The notes below the pieces were generated by a model. It saw only the letters and a list, made by a program, of their open reading frames with translations. It ran no database searches and was not told where the DNA came from. A stretch of 13,315 nt of DNA from Gemmatimonadota bacterium (GTDB taxonomy: Bacteria; Gemmatimonadota; Gemmatimonadetes; Gemmatimonadales; Gemmatimonadaceae): the NCBI GenBank assembly GCA_028287225.1, contig JAQBPZ010000326.1:1-13315 (forward strand), written 5' to 3'. Position 1 is the stretch's first letter, and each line of letters opens with the position of its first letter. The position numbers and the translations under genes are program-made. Positions 8,801 to 13,315 of this stretch are shown here, one piece after another.

Positions 8801-8846
8801 ACGTGACGAGAGCCGCGACGAGCGGGATGGCGCGAAAGAACGTCAT
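5808..8846 (-). CDS. SusC/RagA-family TonB-dependent outer-membrane receptor
   Basis: This 1012-residue outer-membrane transporter imports large ligands using TonB energy and its SusD partner. In order it has a signal peptide (about 1-26, ending VDAQ), a carboxypeptidase-regulatory-like beta-sandwich (about 30-107), the TonB-box region with the SusC hallmark VVTVGYGTTSRQNVT (116-130), and a plug domain. The plug includes IQGKIAGVQV (153-162), PLYVVDGVPV (189-198) and YGSRGSNGVVLITTKRG (240-256). A beta-barrel follows, ending in a C-terminal Trp as expected for an outer-membrane barrel. It has no N-terminal STN domain, so it is not the type that signals to an anti-sigma factor. I chose the ATG at 8846 because it starts the signal peptide; the frame runs on to 8903. 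The bases before it (ACACCCCCTC) contain no Shine-Dalgarno sequence. It is followed by the SusD gene 31 bases later and preceded on the same strand by a tiny lipoprotein gene. Confidence 0.95.
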   Translation of the reverse strand: MTFFRAIPLVAALVTSLALTRNVDAQSVGTIRGTVTDSASGRGIASARVVVVGTTRGAATDDQGRYTLPGVPAGRTTISVQRIGFASAERSTSVIAGQVVTLDVSLRAVTVMLDQVVTVGYGTTSRQNVTSAIASVDSSTFRNTPVAAIDNAIQGKIAGVQVIQNSGEPGGGVSLRVRGPASLNAGNQPLYVVDGVPVLQDNFEQLTSTSGQRQNPMSALNPNDVERIDVLKDAAATAIYGSRGSNGVVLITTKRGTAGSRMKFGLSTYAGSQTAEKKIELMNSKQYVEVMNENRVNRGLTPRYTPGVTDTVSVDWQDAIFRSAGISDVQLSANGGTDRIRAFLSGSSFDQKGIVLGSGYKRQSGRLNLDASATDKLSLSSSVNLTRERNNRVPGDLNVDGVVTNALAEQPFNPVFGTSFGFGGLNEGVLYSNPVATATFSSLTNTTLRGLGNLEARYAFTDRLTLTGRAGADIYGLDELRWRSPKVDQAAGAAVGGQGSTGHTTATRYLMESFGNYAAIQGDRHNLGLTLGTSAEYNSSNWNFLTGNTFPSGFETYVGSAASISDYAGSATSNNLVSFFTRANYSFADRYQLAASLRTDGSSRFGASNRFGFFPALSAAWTVTNEGFASPLARHAALKLRASVGTTGNQGIGDFASRTLVGTTSYNGASGLIGSQFGNPDLKWEETREVDLGADLTVLNGRVGIIADYYARNTSNLLVQRPVPSTSGYSTIWGNVGSIRNKGVDLGLHTVNVDGDKGPFGWTSDFNVTWNRNTVTELYGGLPITATTSGRVTSVAAVGQPLGTFYLFKFSRVDPANGNPLYLNAAGQEVLSTALVSADLAFVGNPQPNYYGGFTNTVTMGAFDLRGFLQFSQGGKVLNQMRIFMDDGGAVSDNKLASVYGRWQKAGDITTVPKMGSTGASLSNSSRFVEDGSFVRLGEITLGYKVPAGLLRTARFDNARIYVSGRNLKTWTDYTGYNPDVNSNASSNVVQGVDYYSYPLARTVTVGINAGW

Positions 8847-8941
8847 GAGGGGGTGTGCTGCGGGGGGAGGTGGGAGTTGCGGGTCCGGACGAGCTCCGGT
8901 CACCGAGGGGTAGCCACAGATGCTGGCGGAAAACTACCGAG
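8847..8941 (-). promoter_or_regulatory. leader region upstream of the SusC gene
   Basis: These 95 bases separate the tiny lipoprotein stop from the SusC start on the same strand. A TTGACT at 8940-8945 (minus-strand reading) matches five of six -35 positions, but the hexamer 17 bases downstream (CATCTG) is a poor -10, so a separate promoter for SusC is only a possibility. A short CCGGA/TCCGG hairpin lies at 8885-8899. The SusC gene may instead be read through from the lipoprotein gene. Confidence 0.25.
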
Positions 8942-9205
8942 TCAAGACCCCCTGAACACGCCATGGTCACTTGTCCGCAGTTTCGGGTGCCCACGCCACG
9001 CCGAACGCCTCGGCGCGGCTTCGGCGGCGGCCGGGGCGGCCATGGGCCGGACGAGCCCACGGCGCTCCGGTCGCGTCGCCGCGTCGCCGGTGGCCGCGCT
9101 GTCGGCCAGGGGGGTGCCCGCGCCGGTGCCGCATGCGGCGAGGACGATGGCGCAGAGGGCCACGGACAGCCGGCCGGTCCGGAGATTACGGAAGCGCTTT
9201 CGCAT
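8942..9205 (-). CDS. small hypothetical lipoprotein heading the susCD cluster
   Basis: I do not recognise a family. The 87-residue product has a clear lipoprotein signal: a basic start MRKRFRNLRTGR, the hydrophobic stretch LSVALCAIVLAAC, and lipobox LAAC with Cys25. The 62 residues after the Cys are rich in Ala, Pro and Arg (for example AAPAAAEAAPRR) with no recognisable domain. Reality is supported by the best ribosome-binding site in the window, GAGGAG five bases before the ATG (9211-9216), and by the full lipobox. The frame continues to 9415, but the ribosome-binding site and signal peptide decide the start. It lies 95 bases before the SusC gene on the same strand and is divergent from the M61 gene, so it probably leads the transcript. 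It could be an accessory surface lipoprotein of the transporter or the remnant of a longer lipoprotein. Confidence 0.62.
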   Translation of the reverse strand: MRKRFRNLRTGRLSVALCAIVLAACGTGAGTPLADSAATGDAATRPERRGLVRPMAAPAAAEAAPRRSAWRGHPKLRTSDHGVFRGS

Positions 9206-9305
9206 GGATGCTCCTCGTCGTAGATCATGAAGGGTTGGCCGACGGGATTTCGTGCGGCCCATCAGGAGACGCCGCCGGCCGCCCGACTCACACACCATCC
9301 CCGCC
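9206..9305. promoter_or_regulatory. divergent intergenic region between small lipoprotein and M61 genes
   Basis: This 100-base region must drive the small lipoprotein (and possibly SusC/SusD) leftward and the M61 gene rightward. I could not identify a convincing -35/-10 pair on either strand. A GTG at 9252 is an in-frame alternative start for the M61 gene but would add an arginine-rich extension before the signal peptide. Confidence 0.4.
9211..9216 (-). promoter_or_regulatory. Shine-Dalgarno site of the small lipoprotein
   Basis: On the minus strand this reads GAGGAG, five bases before the ATG that ends at 9205. It fixes the start of the small lipoprotein and stands out because most other starts in the window have no such motif. 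Confidence 0.7.
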
Positions 9306-11126
9306 ATGTCACGCCACATCACCCTCGCGGCGTACCTGCTCGCGACCATCGTCGGTGTCCCGCTGGCCGCGCAGCAGCCGGCCGACAGCCTCGTGTCCGC
9401 CCCGGTCACCAACATCCGCTACGAGGTGCGCGCGGACCGCGCCGCGATGACCTCGCGGCGGCTCCACGTGACCACCACCTTCGACGTGTCGGGCGCGGCA
9501 CCGGTGCTGCTGTCGCTGCCCATGTGGACGCCGGGTGCCTACGAGAACGGGGACTTCGCGCGCGCCGTCGCCGGGTTCGAGGCCGCCCAGCGCGGCGCCG
9601 CGCTCCACTGGGAGAAGGTCGACTTCGACACCTGGCGCGTGCGGCCCACCTCGGCCGGCACCATCACGACCGCCTTCGACGTGATCGTGCCGCAGGCGGC
9701 CGACAACGGCGCCACGTGGACCCGGGCGGACCTGGCCTTCTTCAACGGCACCAGCACCTTCATGTATCCGGAGGGGCGCTCGCTGGAGTTTCCCGCCACG
9801 GTCACCGTCGTCGCGGACCCCGCGCATCGCGTCGTCACCGGCATGACGTGGACCGGCAGCGGCCGCACGTATCGCGCACCCAGCTATCACGAGCTCGTGG
9901 ACATGCCGTTCATGATCGGCGCGTTCGACCTGGACAGCGCGGTCATCGCGGGCACGGTGGTGCGCTACGCGACGTACCCGGCCGGCAGCGTGGCGCGCGA
10001 GACGCGCGCCGATGCGTGGGAGCAGCTCCGGCGCATCATCCCGGTGGAATCCAGCGTGTTCGGTGACGTGCCCTGGCCGACGTATACGCTGATGCAGGTC
10101 GTGGACTCGGCCTCCGGGGGCTACAGTGGGCTGGAGCATGCCAACTCCCACCTGGACATCGTGGCGCCGCAGGTGATCGGCAGCGACTACCAGCCGTCGC
10201 TGTACGCGCACGAGATCTTCCACGCCTGGAACGTGAAGCGGCTGCGCCCCGCCGACCTCGTGCCGTACCGCTACGACCGCCGCCAGCCGACCCGGTGGCT
10301 CTGGGTGAGCGAGGGGATCACCGACTACTACGCCGACCTTGCCGAGGTGCGGAGTGGCGCGGTGGACATGGCCGGCTTCTACGCGCTGACCGCCGGGAAG
10401 ATCGCCGAGATCGAGGGCACCGTGCCGTTCTCGCTGGAGGATGCCTCGCTCAACGCATGGGTCCACCCGCGCGACGGCACGGAGCAGAGCTACTACCCCA
10501 AGGGCTCGCTCGCCGGCCTGATGCTGGACATCGCGATCCGCGACGCGAGCGGCAACCGGAATTCCCTCGACACCGTGATGCGCGAGCTGTACGAGACGAC
10601 GTACAAGCGCGGGCGCGGCTTCACGTCGGCGGACTGGTGGGGCGCGGTGCGCCGCGCGGCGAACGGTCGCTCGTTCGACGAATTCCGCCAGCAGTACATC
10701 GAAGGGCGCAGCCCGTATCCCTGGCCGGCGACGCTCGCGACGATCGGCCTGCGCTTCGCGACGGACAGCGCACCTCGGCTCGGCATCCAGACGATGGCGG
10801 ATTCCAGCGGCGTCGTGCGGGTGAGCGAGGTGGCGCCGGACGGGCCAGCCGCGCGTGCCGGCGTGCGGGCCGGCGACCGCCTGCTGCGCATCGGCGAGGT
10901 GGCGGTGAACGACAACCTCTTTCCCCTGAGCTTCCGCGCCCGGTACGCAACCAGGCCAGCGGGCAGCGCGCTCCCGATCGTCGTGCAGCGCGATGGACAG
11001 ACGCTGACGCTGAACGGCACGCTGGCGTTCGCGGCGGCGCCGGGCCGCATCCAGGAGATCCCCGGTGCGAGCGCGAAGGCGGTGCGGCTGCGCAACGGAA
11101 TCCTGCGTGGCGTGACCGGTCAGTAG
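9306..11126 (+). CDS. exported M61-family (glycyl aminopeptidase-like) metallopeptidase with PDZ domain
   Basis: The 606-residue product is a zinc aminopeptidase expected to remove N-terminal residues from peptides; characterised M61 enzymes prefer Gly or Ala. A signal peptide covers about 1-22 (LAAYLLATIVGVPLAAQ). A beta-rich M61 N-terminal domain follows (about 35-190). The catalytic domain contains SGLEHANS (Glu277), HEIFHAWNVKRLRP (zinc ligands His302 and His306, catalytic Glu303) and WVSEGITDYY (third ligand Glu336), which is the full M61 signature. A PDZ domain (about 490-575, starting PRLGIQ and containing ARAGVRAGDRLL) ends the protein, and the total length is typical of the family. 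I chose the ATG at 9306 because it starts the signal peptide; there is no Shine-Dalgarno motif before it. The next gene follows on the same strand after 59 bases, so the two may form an operon. Confidence 0.93.
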   Translation: MSRHITLAAYLLATIVGVPLAAQQPADSLVSAPVTNIRYEVRADRAAMTSRRLHVTTTFDVSGAAPVLLSLPMWTPGAYENGDFARAVAGFEAAQRGAALHWEKVDFDTWRVRPTSAGTITTAFDVIVPQAADNGATWTRADLAFFNGTSTFMYPEGRSLEFPATVTVVADPAHRVVTGMTWTGSGRTYRAPSYHELVDMPFMIGAFDLDSAVIAGTVVRYATYPAGSVARETRADAWEQLRRIIPVESSVFGDVPWPTYTLMQVVDSASGGYSGLEHANSHLDIVAPQVIGSDYQPSLYAHEIFHAWNVKRLRPADLVPYRYDRRQPTRWLWVSEGITDYYADLAEVRSGAVDMAGFYALTAGKIAEIEGTVPFSLEDASLNAWVHPRDGTEQSYYPKGSLAGLMLDIAIRDASGNRNSLDTVMRELYETTYKRGRGFTSADWWGAVRRAANGRSFDEFRQQYIEGRSPYPWPATLATIGLRFATDSAPRLGIQTMADSSGVVRVSEVAPDGPAARAGVRAGDRLLRIGEVAVNDNLFPLSFRARYATRPAGSALPIVVQRDGQTLTLNGTLAFAAAPGRIQEIPGASAKAVRLRNGILRGVTGQ

Positions 11127-11185
11127 GTGCAGCAGAGCATCCCCAACAATCTTGCCAGCATTCAGTCCCTCACCTCCACCACTCG

Positions 11186-13315
11186 ATGATGCCAGTCCGG
11201 TTTGCCCGCCACGCAGCGCTCGCTGCCCTCACCCTCGCACCCGTCGTCGCGCTCGCCCAGAGCACCGCGGCGCCCACGCCCACGCCCACGCCGGCGTCCG
11301 CTCCGGCGCCGGCGACGTCGATCGCCGCGCGCACCGCGGGGTTCGAGCGGCGCGATGGATTCATCCCCCTCTACCTCGACAACCGGCAGGGGCGACTGCT
11401 CGCCGAGCTGCCGCGCGGCACCACGCGCGCGCTGTTCTGGACGAGCCTGGCCACCGGCTTCGGCTCCAACCCGGTGGGACTGGACCGCGGCGCGAGCGGC
11501 GCGGACCAGGTGGTGCGCTTCGACCGTGACGGCGACCGCGTGCTCATGGTGTTCGAGAACACGGCCTTCCGCACCTCGCTGGACGATGCGGCGCACCAGC
11601 GCAGCGTGGCCGAGAGCTTCCCGACGAGCACCGTCGCCAGCCTGCCCGTGGTGGCGGAGGAAGGGGGCCGTACTCTCGTAGATCTCACCGACGTCGCGTA
11701 CCGCGACTGGAACGACGTCGCAGGCACCCTCGCACGGCTCAATCAGGGCACCTACACCGTGGCACGCGACCGATCCGCCATCGACCGCGAGCACACCCGG
11801 AGCTACGCGGGCAACACCGAGATCGACGTCGCGCTCGCGTTCACCACGACGGGGCGGCCCGGCGGCATCATGGGCCGCATCGCGCCGGACGGGCGTGCCT
11901 TCACGCTGCGCCAGCATCTCTCCCTGCTGCCGCTGCCCGATGCGTCGTTCCGCCCGCGCGAGCTCGATCCGCGCGTCGGCTACTTCGGCATCACGTTCAA
12001 GGACTACGGGCAGCCGCTCCAGCAGGGGCTGGAGCAGCGCTGGATCGGGCGCCACCGGCTGGAGCGCACCGACCCGAACGACCCGCGCTCGCCGATCAAG
12101 AACCCGATCGTGTACTACGTGGACCCCGGCATTCCCGCGCCGGTGCGGCAGGCGACGCTCGACGGCGTGCGCTGGTGGACCGAGGCGTTCGACCGCGCGG
12201 GGCTGCGCGGGGCGTTCCGCGTGGAGCTCCTGCCCGACGGCGCCGATCCGCTGGACGCGCGATACAACGTGGTGCAGTGGGAGAACCGCAACGAGCGCGG
12301 CTGGTCGGTGGGTGGATCGCTGGGCGACCCGCGCACCGGCGAGATCCTGAAGGGGATGGCGCGCATGGACTCGCACCGCGCGCGCACCGACTACAACCTC
12401 TACGCGGCGCTGATGGGCGCCGACGCGGCGGCCGCCGACACCGCATTCATCCTGGCGCGCGTCCGCCAGGTGAGCGCGCACGAGGTGGGGCACACGCTCG
12501 GCCTGTCGCACAACTACATCGCGAGCGTCAACGAGCGCGCGTCGGTGATGGACTATCCCGCGCCGCGCGTGCGACTGTCCCCCGCAGGGGAGCTGGACAT
12601 CTCGAAGGCCTACGCGCGGGGACCGGGCGACTACGACGTGTGGGCCATCCGCTGGGGCTACGGCATCTTCCCGCCGGCTTCCGAGCGCGACTCGCTCGCG
12701 GCGATCGTGCGCGAGGGGCTGGCCAAGGGCTATCTCTACCTCAGCGACGCGGATGCGCGTCCGGAATCGTCGAGCGATCCGCGCGTCTCCCTGTGGGACG
12801 ATGCCGAGAGCCCGATGGCCTTCCTCCAGCACCAGACCGCGGTGCGTCGCGTGGCCCTCGGGCGTTTCGGGCTGCGCAACATCCGCGTCGGCGAGCCGGT
12901 CGCGACGCTCCAGGAGCGTCTCGCGCCGCTGTACTTCTGGCATCGCTTCGCGCTCAACGGCGTCTCCAAGACGATCGGCGGGATGACGTACGCCAACACG
13001 CTGCGCGGCGACGAGCAGACGGCCACGCGCCCGGTCCCCGGACCGGCGCAGCGCGCGGCGCTCTCGGCACTGCTCGCGGAGCTGGAGCCCGCCGAGCTGG
13101 CGATCCCCGACACGGTCCTCTCGCTGCTCGGACCACGTCCGAGCGGATACAACGGCCCGGTCAACAACAGCAACAGCCCTGTGGGCGAGCTGTTCCGCGG
13201 CCGCACCGATCCGGCATTCGACGAGCTGAGCGCGGCGCGCACCCTGTCGCAGATGATCGTGGACGGCATCCTGCAGCGCGAGCGGGCCGGGCGCCTCGTG
13301 GCGTTCGCGTCGCGC
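11186..13315 (+). CDS. exported zinc-dependent metalloprotease of the DUF5118/DUF5117/DUF4953 type, cut by the window edge
   Basis: The frame is open from the ATG at 11186 to the last base (710 codons) with no stop, so the 3' end is missing; relatives are usually about 800-900 residues. The in-frame ATG at 11189 is an equally possible start. A signal peptide (about 1-25, ending VALAQ) is followed by a Thr/Pro/Ala linker. Next come a short DUF5118-like segment (FERRDGFIPLYLD, 53-65), a DUF5117-like beta region (about 85-290) and a DUF4953-like catalytic region with RYNVVQWENRNERGW (359-373). The zinc site HEVGHTLGLSHN gives His432, Glu433, His436 and His442, and the Met-turn SVMDYP has Met455. 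Together these make a metzincin-type endopeptidase. It is likely to act outside the cytoplasm on proteins. It lies 59 bases after the M61 gene on the same strand. Family membership is by motif recall; the exact substrate is unknown. Confidence 0.9.
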   Translation, partial: MMPVRFARHAALAALTLAPVVALAQSTAAPTPTPTPASAPAPATSIAARTAGFERRDGFIPLYLDNRQGRLLAELPRGTTRALFWTSLATGFGSNPVGLDRGASGADQVVRFDRDGDRVLMVFENTAFRTSLDDAAHQRSVAESFPTSTVASLPVVAEEGGRTLVDLTDVAYRDWNDVAGTLARLNQGTYTVARDRSAIDREHTRSYAGNTEIDVALAFTTTGRPGGIMGRIAPDGRAFTLRQHLSLLPLPDASFRPRELDPRVGYFGITFKDYGQPLQQGLEQRWIGRHRLERTDPNDPRSPIKNPIVYYVDPGIPAPVRQATLDGVRWWTEAFDRAGLRGAFRVELLPDGADPLDARYNVVQWENRNERGWSVGGSLGDPRTGEILKGMARMDSHRARTDYNLYAALMGADAAAADTAFILARVRQVSAHEVGHTLGLSHNYIASVNERASVMDYPAPRVRLSPAGELDISKAYARGPGDYDVWAIRWGYGIFPPASERDSLAAIVREGLAKGYLYLSDADARPESSSDPRVSLWDDAESPMAFLQHQTAVRRVALGRFGLRNIRVGEPVATLQERLAPLYFWHRFALNGVSKTIGGMTYANTLRGDEQTATRPVPGPAQRAALSALLAELEPAELAIPDTVLSLLGPRPSGYNGPVNNSNSPVGELFRGRTDPAFDELSAARTLSQMIVDGILQRERAGRLVAFASR
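11273..11290 (+). repeat. hexanucleotide tandem repeat coding a Thr-Pro linker
   Basis: CCCACG occurs three times in tandem inside the metalloprotease gene, encoding Pro-Thr pairs of the linker just after the signal peptide. The unit is a multiple of three, so copy-number change would alter linker length and not the reading frame. Confidence 0.85.

Noticed and set aside
8885..8899. Hairpin CCGGA/TCCGG upstream of SusC as a riboswitch or attenuator
   Set aside because: A five-base stem in GC-rich DNA is not significant and no conserved riboswitch core is visible.
7279..9228. Minus-strand open frame (649 codons) overlapping SusC in another frame
   Set aside because: The SusC frame has canonical motifs throughout. 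This overlapping frame is Arg/Pro/His-rich and also runs across the small lipoprotein and the intergenic DNA.
9252..9305. GTG start giving an 18-residue N-terminal extension of the M61 protein
   Set aside because: The extension is a run of arginines and prolines ahead of a normal signal peptide, so the ATG at 9306 is the better start.
11162..12943. Minus-strand open frame (593 codons) opposite the metzincin-like gene
   Set aside because: It is antisense to a frame with HEVGHTLGLSH and a Met-turn, and its composition is typical of a shadow frame.

Overview
The window is very GC-rich with few intergenic bases, and it encodes SusC/SusD outer-membrane proteins, exported zinc peptidases and lipoproteins. 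This suggests a didermic bacterium of the Gemmatimonadota type. That placement is inferred from protein style and composition; no rRNA or marker gene is present.

Layout, left to right. Positions 1-155 are non-coding and hold a REP-like palindromic stretch and a nested heptamer repeat. A minus-strand gene (156-1130) encodes a lipoprotein cyanophycinase of family S51. Divergent from it, 1223-4276 (+) encodes an exported 1017-residue M14 zinc carboxypeptidase-like protein with a long C-terminal extension. A strong hairpin (4348-4381) separates it from a convergent minus-strand cluster. Read in its own direction, that cluster is a tiny lipoprotein (9205-8942), a SusC-type TonB-dependent receptor (8846-5808) and a SusD-type lipoprotein (5776-4406). 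Divergent from the tiny lipoprotein, a plus-strand pair encodes an M61 peptidase with a PDZ domain (9306-11126) and a DUF5117/DUF4953-type metzincin-like protease (11186 to beyond the right edge).

All seven genes carry an export signal: three lipoproteins, one outer-membrane barrel and three enzymes with cleavable signal peptides. Four are peptidases acting on different bonds: beta-aspartyl-arginine, C-terminal, N-terminal and internal peptide bonds. The SusC/SusD pair is therefore more likely to take up peptides, as RagA/RagB does, than glycans, because no glycoside hydrolase, sulfatase or sugar regulator is visible. The working model is an extracellular or periplasmic protein and cyanophycin scavenging locus. 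Domain calls come from motifs; the functional coupling is inference.

No tRNA, rRNA, CRISPR array, insertion sequence, integrase or phage gene was seen.
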